A DNA stretch of 64,000 nucleotides from NCBI RefSeq assembly GCF_042654525.1, contig NZ_JBHSGP010000005.1, forward strand, positions 248,001 through 312,000, read 5' to 3'. The DNA is from Geojedonia litorea (GTDB taxonomy: Bacteria; Bacteroidota; Bacteroidia; Flavobacteriales; Flavobacteriaceae). Below, piece after piece: positions 43,703 through 53,336 of the stretch. The first letter of the stretch is position 1. Each line of letters opens with the position of its first letter. The notes below the pieces were generated by a model, which was not told where the DNA came from, ran no database searches, and was given only the letters and a program-made list of their open reading frames with translations. The translations under genes were made by a program, and so were the position numbers.

Positions 43703-46155
43703 TGTTTTACTTTATTGATGTCATACTGCCCATTCCACTCGAAAAATGTTTCACTTATCAAGTGACTCAAGCCGAGTTTGATTTTTTAAAACCTGGGATG
43801 CGTGTCGCAGTACCGTTTGGTAAATCAAAAATTTATACGGCAATTGTGCAGCATTCACACCGAATTGCACCGGAAATTTATGAAGCCAAAGATATCCATC
43901 AAATTTTGGATGATGTTCCAATTGTTACTCAAATGCAGTTGCAACATTGGCAATGGATAGCCAGTTATTATATGTGCACTTTGGGAGAAGTTATGCGATC
44001 GGCGCTGCCCAGTGCTTTTGTATTAGAAAGCGAGACCATTATTCTTAAAAATAAGGACCTTGTAATTGGTGATGAAACACTTAAAGATGATGAGTTTTTG
44101 GTGTACGAAGCCTTACATCATCAATCGTCATTGAAAATACAGGATGTTGCAAATATTTTGGATAAGAAGAATGTGCTCCCAGTCATCAAACGATTGATTG
44201 ATAAAAACGCTGTTTCTGTAGAAGAAGAAATCTTTGAAAAATACAAGCCTAAATTGGTTAGGTATGTAAAGTTGAGTTCAAAATACAGTTCAGAAGCTGC
44301 CCTGAAAGATTTATTGGAAGATTTGAATAGAGCCCCAAAGCAACGCCAGGTGGTAATGACGCTGTTTTCAATATCAGCACAAACCAAAAAGCCTGTAAAA
44401 GTAACGGAATTGGTTGAAGAAAGTGATGCGAATACGGCTATTATCAAAGCGTTAATTGATAAAGATGTTTTGGAAGAATACCACATTCAAACCGATAGGA
44501 TTCTATATGATGGCGATGAAAATGAAGATTCAAAGCGCTTAAATGAACACCAGGATAATACTTTAAAAGATATAAAGGAAACATTTAAAGATCAGAATGT
44601 TACCTTGTTACATGGGGTGACTTCTTCAGGTAAAACAGAGATTTATGTAAAACTGATTGAAGATACATTACAAGAAGGAAAGCAAGTATTGTATTTACTC
44701 CCTGAAATTGCATTAACGACGCAATTGGTTTCCCGATTACAAATGTATTTTGGAGAAAAAGTAGCAGTGTTCCATTCTAAATATTCATCCCATGAACGTG
44801 TGGAAGTATGGAACAATGTACTTTACAATTCGCCAAAAGCACAGATTGTTTTAGGTGCGCGTTCTTCGGTGTTGTTACCATTTCAGAAATTAGGATTAAT
44901 TATTGTTGATGAGGAACACGAAACTTCCTTTAAACAGTTTGATCCTGCACCAAGATATCATGCACGTGACACTGCTATTGTTTTGGCAAACTTATTTAAT
45001 GCTAAAACCTTGCTGGGATCTGCTACGCCAAGTTTGGAGAGTTATTATAATGCCAAACAGGGCAAATATGGCTTTGTTGAACTTAATCACAGATTTAACA
45101 ACGTTTTAATGCCAGATATTGAATTGGTAGATATTCAAGACAAGCATAAACGTAAACGCATGACAGGTCATTTTAGTGATCGTTTGATCGAAGAAATGAC
45201 CGAAACACTCAAAGAAGGTCATCAAATCATATTATTTCAGAATAGAAGAGGCTTTTCACCAATAGTTGAATGTAATACCTGCGGACATTCGCCACAATGC
45301 TCTAATTGTGATGTTAGTCTTACATTTCATCAATTTAAAAATCAATTGCGCTGTCATTATTGCGGTTATCATATGGCTATGCAAACCAAATGTATGGCTT
45401 GTAGCAGTTTGGAATTAGATAGTAAAGGTTTTGGAACCGAACAAGTTGAAGAAGAGGTGAAAACCCTATTTCCCGAAGCGAAAGTAGCGCGTATGGATTT
45501 GGACACCACACGCGGGAAATACGGTTATGATAAAATCATCAATGCCTTTGAACAAGAAGAGGTTGATATTCTTGTAGGAACGCAAATGCTTACTAAGGGG
45601 TTGGATTTTAGAAATGTAAGGTTGGTTGGCATTATGAATGCTGACAATATGCTCAATTTTCCTGATTTTAGAGCACATGAGCGCAGCTTTCAGCTCATGG
45701 TTCAAGTATCGGGTAGGGCAGGGCGAACCGATGTTAGAGGGAAGGTTTTGATACAAACGTATAATCCCTATCATCAAATATTGAAACAGGTCTCCACTAA
45801 TAATTTTATTCAGATGTATGAAGAACAAATGAATGATCGGCATAATTACAAATACCCTCCAATTTACAGGTTAATTAAAATTACTTTTAAGCATAAAGAT
45901 TTTCAGAAAGTCAATTTAGGGGCCGATTGGTATGCTAAATCCTTACGACAAGTGTTTAAACATAATGTTTTAGGGCCCGAATTCCCACCTATTTCACGAA
46001 TTCGAAATCAATTTCATAAAAATATTTTGGTTAAAATACCATCTAAACAGTCCTTGTCAAAAACAAAAGAAGCTATTGTTAAAATTAACAATAGCTTCTT
46101 GAGTGTTAAAGATTTTAGGTCAGTTAGGGTAGTTTTAAATGTCGATAATTATTGA
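43702..46155 (+). CDS. priA: Primosomal replication helicase PriA
   Basis: 817 residues. An N-terminal 3'BD domain is followed by a winged helix, then Walker A HGVTSSGKTEIYVKLI, DEEH, and a zinc region with four Cys pairs (CNTCGHSPQCSNC and CHYCGY with CMACSS). Motifs V and VI include GTQMLTKGLDF and QVSGRAGR. PriA restarts stalled replication forks. The stop codon abuts the stop of the convergent LytTR gene (no gap), and a 16-bp inverted repeat near the 3' end appears to be that gene's terminator. Confidence 0.98.
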   Translation: MFYFIDVILPIPLEKCFTYQVTQAEFDFLKPGMRVAVPFGKSKIYTAIVQHSHRIAPEIYEAKDIHQILDDVPIVTQMQLQHWQWIASYYMCTLGEVMRSALPSAFVLESETIILKNKDLVIGDETLKDDEFLVYEALHHQSSLKIQDVANILDKKNVLPVIKRLIDKNAVSVEEEIFEKYKPKLVRYVKLSSKYSSEAALKDLLEDLNRAPKQRQVVMTLFSISAQTKKPVKVTELVEESDANTAIIKALIDKDVLEEYHIQTDRILYDGDENEDSKRLNEHQDNTLKDIKETFKDQNVTLLHGVTSSGKTEIYVKLIEDTLQEGKQVLYLLPEIALTTQLVSRLQMYFGEKVAVFHSKYSSHERVEVWNNVLYNSPKAQIVLGARSSVLLPFQKLGLIIVDEEHETSFKQFDPAPRYHARDTAIVLANLFNAKTLLGSATPSLESYYNAKQGKYGFVELNHRFNNVLMPDIELVDIQDKHKRKRMTGHFSDRLIEEMTETLKEGHQIILFQNRRGFSPIVECNTCGHSPQCSNCDVSLTFHQFKNQLRCHYCGYHMAMQTKCMACSSLELDSKGFGTEQVEEEVKTLFPEAKVARMDLDTTRGKYGYDKIINAFEQEEVDILVGTQMLTKGLDFRNVRLVGIMNADNMLNFPDFRAHERSFQLMVQVSGRAGRTDVRGKVLIQTYNPYHQILKQVSTNNFIQMYEEQMNDRHNYKYPPIYRLIKITFKHKDFQKVNLGADWYAKSLRQVFKHNVLGPEFPPISRIRNQFHKNILVKIPSKQSLSKTKEAIVKINNSFLSVKDFRSVRVVLNVDNY
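46067..46100 (-). terminator. Terminator of the LytTR gene inside the priA coding region
   Basis: A perfect 16-bp inverted repeat (arms 46067-46082 and 46085-46100, loop AA). On the minus strand it is followed by TTTGTTTTTG, so it is a strong intrinsic terminator for the LytTR gene ending at 46156. On the plus strand it is coding sequence of priA. Confidence 0.75.
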
Positions 46156-46851
46156 TTAAATGTTATTTAAAGCATCTACTAACTGTGTTTTCTTATTCCT
46201 ACTTAAAGGAATTTCGTAGGCGCCTACTTCTACGTTTTTACTATTAAATCGGTCAACTTTATCAAGGTTAACTATATACGATTTATGAATTCTTAAAAAT
46301 TTACCTTCAGGTAATTCGGCTTCAAAAGCTTTCATGGTAGATAATACCACTAAACTGTTCTCTTCAGTAACTAATTTAACATAATCACCTAGAGCTTCGA
46401 TCCATTTTATATCTTTGATGTAAACTTTACGCTTTTTTAGATTACTTTTGACAAAAATATGTTCACCATCGGTTTCGTCAAAGTCTAGCTTTAATTTATG
46501 TTGCTCAAGTGCTTTGTCTACGGCCGTATTAAAACGTTCTCTTGTAATAGGCTTTTGTAAATAATCAGTAGCATCATAATTAAAAGCTTTAAATGCGTAT
46601 TCTGTTTTACCAGTAACAAAAATAATTTGGGGTTTATTGTTGAGTACATCCAGCAGTTCAAAACCATTTAAAACAGGCATTTCAATATCCAGAAAGATGA
46701 GGTCTACTTTATGGGTATTAAGTCCGTTCTTGGTTTCAAGGGCGCTACTGTATTCTGCAATGAGGTTAAGTGAGGCGTGGCTCTCGATTAACTTTACAAT
46801 TGATAATCGTTGTATTGCGGAATCATCAACTACTACACAGTTTAAAGTCAT
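46156..46851 (-). CDS. LytTR-family response regulator
   Basis: 231 residues from the ATG at 46851. The frame extends 23 codons further to a TTG, but the extension is unlike the family. Receiver domain: VVVDDSAIQRL, phosphoacceptor D55 (LIFLDIEMP), T80 and K100 (YLQKPI). LytTR DNA-binding domain at about 130-230: HIFVKSNLKKRKVYIKDIKWIEALGDYVKLVT, FLRIHKSYIVNLDKV. LytTR proteins bind pairs of short direct repeats about two helical turns apart, as seen at 55145-55171 and 60721-60747. No histidine kinase is adjacent. Confidence 0.95.
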   Translation of the reverse strand: MTLNCVVVDDSAIQRLSIVKLIESHASLNLIAEYSSALETKNGLNTHKVDLIFLDIEMPVLNGFELLDVLNNKPQIIFVTGKTEYAFKAFNYDATDYLQKPITRERFNTAVDKALEQHKLKLDFDETDGEHIFVKSNLKKRKVYIKDIKWIEALGDYVKLVTEENSLVVLSTMKAFEAELPEGKFLRIHKSYIVNLDKVDRFNSKNVEVGAYEIPLSRNKKTQLVDALNNI

Positions 46852-46987
46852 AACATTATTATATTTTAGGTTAAGATATCGACAATAGTACAAAAAATTC
46901 GGATAAAAACCAAAAAACATCGTTAAACTGTGTATTTTAACATAAATTTAACATTTATTATACTACAAATAATTTAATGTAAAAATA

Positions 46988-47018
46988 TTGCTAGAATTGG
47001 AATTTATAGCTATTTTTG
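46988..47018 (+). promoter_or_regulatory. Promoter of the rpsF-rpsR-rplI operon
   Basis: TTG at 46988-46990 and TATTTTTG at 47011-47018, with element starts 23 bp apart. The TTG at 47016-47018 opens the longer frame for rpsF but belongs to the promoter, so translation must start at the ATG at 47049. Confidence 0.7.
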
Positions 47019-47048
47019 CACCCATTTTTAATTGTAAATTTATTTTAT

Positions 47049-47387
47049 ATGAATCATTATGAAACTGTTTTCATCTTAAATCCCGTTTTATCTGAGACCC
47101 AGATAAAGGAAACAGTAGAGAAATACGAAGACTTTCTTGTTTCTAGAGGAGCGAAGATGATAGCCAAAGAAGATTGGGGCCTAAAAAAATTAGCGTATCC
47201 AATTCAAAACAAAAAAAGTGGTTTTTATCACTTATTTGAGTACACTGTAGATGGTGAAGTTATCAATCCATTAGAAGTAGAGTTTAGACGTGATGAGCGT
47301 TTTATGCGTTACTTAACAGTTAAATTAGACAAGCATGCAGTTGCTTGGGCTGAAAAGAGAAGAACTAGAAACAAACAAAAAGCGTAA
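47049..47387 (+). CDS. rpsF: 30S ribosomal protein S6
   Basis: 112 residues from the ATG at 47049. The S6 ferredoxin-like fold is recognisable in MNHYETVFILNPVLSETQI, WGLKKLAYPIQNKKSGFYHLFEY and FRRDERFMRYLTVKLDKHA. S6 binds S18 on the platform of the 30S subunit, and rpsR follows 2 bp downstream. The leader is only about 25 nt, so there is no room for the S6:S18-binding leader RNA known from other phyla. Confidence 0.98.
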   Translation: MNHYETVFILNPVLSETQIKETVEKYEDFLVSRGAKMIAKEDWGLKKLAYPIQNKKSGFYHLFEYTVDGEVINPLEVEFRRDERFMRYLTVKLDKHAVAWAEKRRTRNKQKA

Positions 47388-47389
47388 TT

Positions 47390-47686
47390 ATGTCTTCAAT
47401 TGAACAACAAGCAAAAGGAAAAAAGGATGGAGAGATCAGATATCTTACTCCATTAAATATTGACACTAATAAAACGAAGAAATATTGTCGTTTTAAAAAA
47501 TCTGGTATTAAATATATCGATTATAAAGATCCAGATTTCTTATTAAAGTTTGTAAACGAACAAGGTAAGTTGTTACCAAGACGTTTAACAGGAACTTCGT
47601 TAAAATACCAAAGAAAAGTATCTGTAGCAGTAAAGAGAGCGCGTCACCTTGCGTTGATGCCATATGTTGCCGATTTATTAAAATAA
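47390..47686 (+). CDS. rpsR: 30S ribosomal protein S18
   Basis: 98 residues. The core CRFKKSGIKYIDYKDPDFLLKFVNEQGKLLPRRLTGTSLKYQRKVSVAVKRARHLALMPYV is the standard S18 sequence, with a charged N-terminal extension of about 25 residues typical of Bacteroidota. It pairs with S6 encoded just upstream. A single Cys is present, so there is no zinc-ribbon form. Confidence 0.98.
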   Translation: MSSIEQQAKGKKDGEIRYLTPLNIDTNKTKKYCRFKKSGIKYIDYKDPDFLLKFVNEQGKLLPRRLTGTSLKYQRKVSVAVKRARHLALMPYVADLLK

Positions 47687-47699
47687 AATACCAATAACT

Positions 47700-48161
47700 A
47701 TGGAACTTATATTAAAACAAGACGTTGAAAATTTAGGATTTAAAGACGATATTGTAACAGTTAAGAACGGTTATGGTAGAAATTTTTTAATTCCTCAAGG
47801 GCAAGCTGTAATGGCTACGCCTTCAGCTAAAAAAGTATTAGCAGAAACTTTAAAGCAAAGAGCTTTTAAAGAGAAAAAGATAATTGATGAAGCTCGCAAA
47901 ACAGCTGAAGCAATTAAAGCTTTAAGTATCAAGATTACTGCTAAGGCAGGAGCTGGTGCAACAGCAGGAGATAAATTATTTGGTTCTATAACCAATATAG
48001 ATTTAGCAAGTGCTTTAAATAATGAAGGTCACAACATTGAGAAAAAGTATATTGCTATCAATGGTGGGAATATTAAGCGTTTAGGACAATATGAAGCTGT
48101 TATCAGACTTCATAGAGAAGTTACAGTGGATTTAACTTTTGAAGTTATAGCTGAAGCTTAA
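47700..48161 (+). CDS. rplI: 50S ribosomal protein L9
   Basis: 153 residues. The N-terminal domain MELILKQDVENLGFKDDIVTVKNGYGRNFLIPQGQAVMAT is unmistakable; a long connecting helix (about 45-75) and the C-terminal domain follow. L9 lies at the base of the L1 stalk and helps maintain reading frame. It is last in the rpsF operon and is followed by a terminator. Confidence 0.98.
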   Translation: MELILKQDVENLGFKDDIVTVKNGYGRNFLIPQGQAVMATPSAKKVLAETLKQRAFKEKKIIDEARKTAEAIKALSIKITAKAGAGATAGDKLFGSITNIDLASALNNEGHNIEKKYIAINGGNIKRLGQYEAVIRLHREVTVDLTFEVIAEA

Positions 48162-48183
48162 TTCTAAATCGTTAATAAAAAAT

Positions 48184-48213
48184 AAAAAGGCCGCTATATT
48201 TAGCGGCCTTTTT
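48184..48213 (+). terminator. Terminator of the rpsF operon
   Basis: Stem AAAAAGGCCGCTA/TAGCGGCCTTTTT (13 bp), loop TATT. Confidence 0.92.
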
Positions 48214-48276
48214 ATTTTATATTTACGCTGCTTTATTGCAAACTAACATAAATTTATTCAAATTAAATCAATACAA

Positions 48277-51200
48277 ATGAAAAAACAATTACTAGTATTA
48301 CTTTTGATGTTTGGTTCTCTAGTGGTCGCAGCTCAAGTTACGACCTCGAACATTAAAGGACTGATTCTTGATGAATCTGAACAGCCATTACCTGGCGCAA
48401 ATGTGGTTGCTGTGCATACACCAACAGGAACTAAATACGGTGCCGCAACAAATTTTGACGGACGTTTCAACCTTCTTAATTTAAGGGTTGGAGGTCCTTA
48501 TACCATAACTATAAGTTATGTAGGTTACAAAGAACAAGTTTTAGAGAATGTTTTTCTTACTTTAGGTAAGACTGAAAACATTGATACTGCTATGGTTCCT
48601 GATAGCGAACAACTAGAAACTGTAGTTATTTCAGGTTCTGGTGGTACTGGAACCTTTGGAAGTGATCGTACCGGAGCAGAAACAAGCGTTGGTAGACGAG
48701 AGTTAACGAGATTACCTACAATTTCAAGATCTGCTTCAGATTTCACGAGATTAGAACCTACGGCCAGTAATGGATCTTTTGGTGGTAGAAATGACCAGTT
48801 CAATAATTTCTCATTAGATGGCGCTATATTCAATAATCCATTTGGATTGGATGCAGCAACTCCCGGAGGTCAAACCGATGCTCAACCTGTGTCATTAGAC
48901 GCTATCGAGCAAATCCAAGTAACTACTGCACCTTATGATGTAACGCAATCTGGTTTTACAGGAGCTTCTGTAAATGCCGTTACCAAAAGTGGTACCAATG
49001 ATTTTCATGGAACAGTTTATGGCTTTTACAGAGATGAAAGTTTAACTGGAGGTAAAATAAAAGGAGATAAAATTGTTAAGCCAAAACTTGAACAAACGCA
49101 ATACGGGTTAAGTATTGGTGGCCCAATTGTTAAAAATAAATTATTCTTTTTTGCCAATTTTGAAAAAGATGATAGAACAGATTTAGGTACTAATGGCTGG
49201 GTTCCAAATTCAGGATCAGGTGCTATAAATGAGTCTCGAGTTTTGGAAAGTGATTTGATTATGGTAAGAGATGCATTGTTGGCCGTAGGTTACGACCCAG
49301 GGGCCTATGAAGGATTTACACATGCTTCTGAATCTACTAAAGGAATTTTTAAATTAGATTGGAATATTAATGATAACAATCGTTTAGCAGTCATTTATAA
49401 TTTCTTGAATGCAGCTAAAGAAAAACCAGCTCACCCTACTGCTATTGGTTTTAGAGGCCCAAATGCTTCAACGTTACAGTTTCAAAATTCAGGGTATGAA
49501 ATCAATAATGAATTAAGATCTGTTCAAATAGAATTAAATTCAACTTTATCTGATAATGCCTCGAATAAATTCCAATTTGGATATACACATTTTAATGACT
49601 TTAGAAATCCATTTTCTACTCCAGCACCTTCTATTAATATTTATAAAGATGGTTCTCCTTATATTATTGCTGGTCACGAACCATTCTCTATTCACAATAG
49701 ATTAGATCAAAAAGTGTTGCAATTTTCAGACAATTTAAATTTTTATCAAGGTGATCACACCTTCACAATTGGATTCGCCTTTGAGAAATTTTCGTTTGAT
49801 AACTCGTTTAATTTAACCAGCTATGGTTTTGATTTGTTTGGCGGTGTAGATATTAATGATTTTGACGCTACGAGCTATGATTTTAATAGACCACAAGAAG
49901 TTTTTGACGCCAATAACACCATGCCAGAAGGTACTCCAGGAGGATGGGCATTGGCTGAAACCAATGTTGGACAATTATCCTTTTATGCCCAAGATGAATG
50001 GAATATCTCCGAAAAATTTAAATTAACTTATGGATTACGCTTTGATAAACCATTATTTTTTGACTCTGCCGAAAAAGCACAAAATGTAATAGATCGAGGA
50101 TTTGTAATCGCTGATCAACCTTACCAAAATCCAAATACAGGAGAAACCGTATTTATAGATAATACGCAAATGCCTACCAATAAATGGCTAATTTCACCAA
50201 GAGTTGGATTTAATTACGATGTGAAGGGAGACGATACTTTTCAAATAAGAGGTGGGACAGGTACCTTTACAGGACGTTTTCCATTTGTATGGTTAGGTAA
50301 TCAAATTGCTGCACCTGACGTGTTCTTTTTGCAAGCCGTTGATCCGAGCTATCAATTCCCACAAGTGTGGAGGACCAATATTGGTGTAGATAAAAAATTA
50401 GAAAATGGTCTTATCCTTACTGGAGATGTGTCATATTCTAAAGATCTTAATGGTCCACATGTACAACATTGGGGTTTAACACCTCCTTCAGGGACTTTAA
50501 ATGGTGTTGATAACAGGCCAATTTATACATCAAATGATCAACTCAATGGCTTTGGATTAGGTGCAGGACCTTTTGTATTTACCAATTCAGATAAAGGTCG
50601 AATTTGGAATGTAGCTGTTAAAGCTCAAAAAACATTTGATAATGGACTTTATACCATGTTAGCCTATAGTTATTTGAACTCTAAAGATGTTAATTCTATT
50701 GAAGCTGAAATCACCAGCGATGCCTTTGCTGGAAACCCTGTAGTAGGCAATGTTAATAATGATGTTTTAGGCTATTCGAAATATGGAGATACACATCGTT
50801 TTATTGGTGTGGCAAGTAAAAAATGGAACTATGGAAATGATAGATGGGGAACAACATTGTCAACATTTTTTGAATATGCTCAAGGAGGAAGATTTAATTA
50901 TACCTATGGTGGCGATATTAACGGTGATGGCTCAAGCATTAACGATTTAATTTATATTCCAACTTCTAGTGAGATTAGCCAAATGAATTTCTCTGGAGCA
51001 GGTCAAGGTGCAGCTTTAGAAGCCTTTATTCAGCAAGATGATTATTTAAATGGCCGTCGCGGTCAGTATGCAGAGCGTTATGGCGCATTGGCACCTTGGA
51101 GAGGTAGATGGGATCTTAAATTCTTACAAGATTATAACTTTAAAGTTTCTGAAGATAAGACGAATACTATTCAGTTAAGTATCGATATTTTAAATGTTGG

Positions 51201-51387
51201 AAACTTATTAAGCTCTGAATGGGGATTGATTCAACAACCTAACAACGTACAGCCTATAGGTGTGACAGTTGATGGTTCTGGTAATCCTACCTATACTTTT
51301 AATCCGGATCAGACTGATACCTTTGGTTATGATTCTAGTTTAGCTTCGAGATGGCAAATGCAATTTGGATTGCGTTACATATTCTAA
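48277..51387 (+). CDS. Oar-like TonB-dependent outer-membrane receptor
   Basis: 1036 residues. A signal peptide (1-19, ending VVAAQ) is followed by a CarboxypepD_reg domain (about 25-105: IKGLILDESEQPLPGANVVAV, FDGRFNLLNLRVGGPYTITISYVGYKEQ), a plug (about 110-230: SLDAIEQIQVTTAPYDVTQSGFTGASVNAVTKSGTNDFHGTVYGFY) and a large barrel ending in aromatic RWQMQFGLRYIF. This matches OmpA-related Oar proteins of Bacteroidota. No SusD partner follows, so it is not a classic SusCD pair. Ligand unknown; peptides or large molecules are possible. Confidence 0.92.
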   Translation: MKKQLLVLLLMFGSLVVAAQVTTSNIKGLILDESEQPLPGANVVAVHTPTGTKYGAATNFDGRFNLLNLRVGGPYTITISYVGYKEQVLENVFLTLGKTENIDTAMVPDSEQLETVVISGSGGTGTFGSDRTGAETSVGRRELTRLPTISRSASDFTRLEPTASNGSFGGRNDQFNNFSLDGAIFNNPFGLDAATPGGQTDAQPVSLDAIEQIQVTTAPYDVTQSGFTGASVNAVTKSGTNDFHGTVYGFYRDESLTGGKIKGDKIVKPKLEQTQYGLSIGGPIVKNKLFFFANFEKDDRTDLGTNGWVPNSGSGAINESRVLESDLIMVRDALLAVGYDPGAYEGFTHASESTKGIFKLDWNINDNNRLAVIYNFLNAAKEKPAHPTAIGFRGPNASTLQFQNSGYEINNELRSVQIELNSTLSDNASNKFQFGYTHFNDFRNPFSTPAPSINIYKDGSPYIIAGHEPFSIHNRLDQKVLQFSDNLNFYQGDHTFTIGFAFEKFSFDNSFNLTSYGFDLFGGVDINDFDATSYDFNRPQEVFDANNTMPEGTPGGWALAETNVGQLSFYAQDEWNISEKFKLTYGLRFDKPLFFDSAEKAQNVIDRGFVIADQPYQNPNTGETVFIDNTQMPTNKWLISPRVGFNYDVKGDDTFQIRGGTGTFTGRFPFVWLGNQIAAPDVFFLQAVDPSYQFPQVWRTNIGVDKKLENGLILTGDVSYSKDLNGPHVQHWGLTPPSGTLNGVDNRPIYTSNDQLNGFGLGAGPFVFTNSDKGRIWNVAVKAQKTFDNGLYTMLAYSYLNSKDVNSIEAEITSDAFAGNPVVGNVNNDVLGYSKYGDTHRFIGVASKKWNYGNDRWGTTLSTFFEYAQGGRFNYTYGGDINGDGSSINDLIYIPTSSEISQMNFSGAGQGAALEAFIQQDDYLNGRRGQYAERYGALAPWRGRWDLKFLQDYNFKVSEDKTNTIQLSIDILNVGNLLSSEWGLIQQPNNVQPIGVTVDGSGNPTYTFNPDQTDTFGYDSSLASRWQMQFGLRYIF

Positions 51388-51411
51388 TAACTCGTATTTA
51401 ATTGTTAAATT

Positions 51412-51444
51412 TGCGCTCTTAATTTTAAGGGCGCATTTTTTTTT
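51412..51444 (+). terminator. Terminator after the Oar-like receptor
   Basis: Stem TGCGCTCTTA/TAAGGGCGCA (one G-U pair), loop 4 nt, followed by a run of nine T. Confidence 0.85.
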
Positions 51445-51452
51445 GATTAATT

Positions 51453-51926
51453 ATGAAATATTCAAGACTTACTAAAGAACAATTTGAAGAGTTACATAAA
51501 GAATTTATTAATTTTTTAGCTACGCAGTCTATTACTGCTGACGAATGGGATCAAATTAAAAAAGAAAAACCTGAAGTTGCAGAACAAGAATTAGATGTTT
51601 TTAGTGATTTGGTTTGGGAGGGTGTTTTATCTAAAGTGATGTATTTAGAACATATTTCTGCTCATCAGATTCATTTATTTCATTGCCTTGAAAATGAAAT
51701 GCGATTAATTGCTCTTAAAGTAAAAAACACATCAATTGATCTCACCACCAATGAAGGCTTTGGTTGGTTTAGAAATAACCTCTTATCAGATGATGTAGAA
51801 TTCTTCAGTGCCAAAAAGGCTTATACCGATGATAAAGCGCTCGATAAATTTAAATTGATTCAACAAGGCGCAGTAATTACTAAAGGGGATTTGTTTCAAT
51901 ATTTCGAAAAGTTAGTCACTCCATAA
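51453..51926 (+). CDS. Conserved flavobacterial protein, probably DUF6495
   Basis: 157 residues, no signal peptide or membrane helix, so cytoplasmic. The sequence (YSRLTKEQFEELHKEFINFLA, SDLVWEGVLSKVMYLEHISAHQIHLF) is what I recall of the DUF6495 family in flavobacteria; the label is from memory and needs checking. Highly acidic and helical. The function is unknown. It begins 8 bp after the receptor terminator's T-run and is convergent with the permease gene. Confidence 0.75.
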   Translation: MKYSRLTKEQFEELHKEFINFLATQSITADEWDQIKKEKPEVAEQELDVFSDLVWEGVLSKVMYLEHISAHQIHLFHCLENEMRLIALKVKNTSIDLTTNEGFGWFRNNLLSDDVEFFSAKKAYTDDKALDKFKLIQQGAVITKGDLFQYFEKLVTP

Positions 51927-51930
51927 ACGC

Positions 51931-53172
51931 TTATTCGTAACGTAGCGATTCAATGGGATCTAGTTTAGCCGCTTTTACAGCCGGTAGCAATCCTGAAATG
52001 ATGGCAACAATAAACGCTATAGTGAATGCACTAAACATAGCTAACCATGGTATTGCAAACTGAAATTTAGCCGCTGCAGAAACACCTAAACCTATAAGTA
52101 CACCCAAAATAATACCTAATATTCCACCAAGCTGACCGATGATAATCGCTTCTAAAAAAAATTGAAAGGCTATGGTTTTACGTTTGGCACCCAAAGCTTT
52201 TCTAACACCAATCTCCCTTGTACGTTCAGATACAGACACGAATAAAATATTCATAAGTGCTATTGACGAACCAAATATGGTAATAATGCTAATCACCCAT
52301 GCGGCTATGTATAGATATTGTGTGATAGACCCTATTCTATTTAGGAGGTCATCACTGCGTTCTAGTCCAAAATTATTTTCTTCAACAGGGTTTAAACCTC
52401 TAATAGACCTAAACGTTAAAATAGCTTCGTCTTGAGCACTGGCTAGCATATCTTTTTTTTCTGCCTTAACACTCAAATTATAATTAATAAAAGGATTGGT
52501 AAATATAGTTCTCGCCTTTTGAATAGGAATTATCACTCTTAAATCTTGATTGTTTCCAAAAGTTGCTCCTTTAGATTTTAAAACACCAATTACTTTAAAT
52601 TTAGAGCCTCGTACACTTATAGTTTTGTTAATTGGATTGACATCATCTAACAAGGCCTTTTTTAAGTCGCTTCCAATAACACATACGTTCGTGCTATTTT
52701 CAATATCAAAATAGTTGAGCTCACGACCTTCATCAACTTCAAGACCAGAGTTTTGAATAAAATGTTCGTTCGCACCAAGCACGCTAACTTCTGGGTCGGT
52801 TTTTTTGTTTTCAAATTTAACCTCTGCAGATCTAGTTCCAATAAACGATACTGAAGTCTTGGTAAAAGGAAATTTAAATTGATCCTCAAAATCCTTAACA
52901 TTTCGGTAGGTAATGATAGGGTTTATTTTCTGACGCTCACGACCACCTTGACGCTGGGAGTTAAACTCATAGCGCTGAATATTAAAGGTATTGGCACCCA
53001 TTGATGAAAAATCACTGGAAATAGTATTTTCTAAAGCGGAAACCGAGCTTAAAATGGCAACCAAGGCCATTATACCAATGGCAATGATTAAAACGGTTAA
53101 AATAGTACGGAGTAACTGGCTTTTTATAGAATCGAATGCAATGCGTATATTTTCTTTAGCTAATGAAAACAT
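51931..53172 (-). CDS. MacB/FtsX-like ABC transporter permease
   Basis: 413 residues. One N-terminal membrane helix (about 20-42), a large periplasmic MacB_PCD domain (about 45-280), and three C-terminal helices with the FtsX pattern (ISIITIFGSSIALMNILFVSVSERTREIGVRKALGAKRKTI, then GILGIILGVLIGLG). Proteins of this type work with an ATPase in mechanotransmission or efflux of peptides or lipoproteins. No ATPase gene is next to it in this window, so its partner must be elsewhere. Confidence 0.92.
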   Translation of the reverse strand: MFSLAKENIRIAFDSIKSQLLRTILTVLIIAIGIMALVAILSSVSALENTISSDFSSMGANTFNIQRYEFNSQRQGGRERQKINPIITYRNVKDFEDQFKFPFTKTSVSFIGTRSAEVKFENKKTDPEVSVLGANEHFIQNSGLEVDEGRELNYFDIENSTNVCVIGSDLKKALLDDVNPINKTISVRGSKFKVIGVLKSKGATFGNNQDLRVIIPIQKARTIFTNPFINYNLSVKAEKKDMLASAQDEAILTFRSIRGLNPVEENNFGLERSDDLLNRIGSITQYLYIAAWVISIITIFGSSIALMNILFVSVSERTREIGVRKALGAKRKTIAFQFFLEAIIIGQLGGILGIILGVLIGLGVSAAAKFQFAIPWLAMFSAFTIAFIVAIISGLLPAVKAAKLDPIESLRYE

Positions 53173-53276
53173 TTAACGGTATTAAAATGTTAGTGATAAT
53201 TTACTATAAGACTATCAAAGCCTAATAAAGTTACTATAATTTTAAAATATCTTAGGCCTGCCTCTAAAAATTATAA

Positions 53277-53284
53277 TATTTTTG
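53277..53284 (+). promoter_or_regulatory. -7 promoter element for hisS (TATTTTTG)
   Basis: An exact TAnnTTTG match 52 bp upstream of the hisS ATG. No clear -33 TTG was found at the expected distance. Confidence 0.5.
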
Positions 53285-53336
53285 TGATGAATTACAATGT
53301 AACACTAAATGATCCTCATATGCATGAGGAATAACT

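Noticed and set aside
47018..47048. S6:S18-binding leader RNA in front of rpsF
   Set aside because: The leader after the promoter is only about 25 nt and AT-rich, too short for the known motif.
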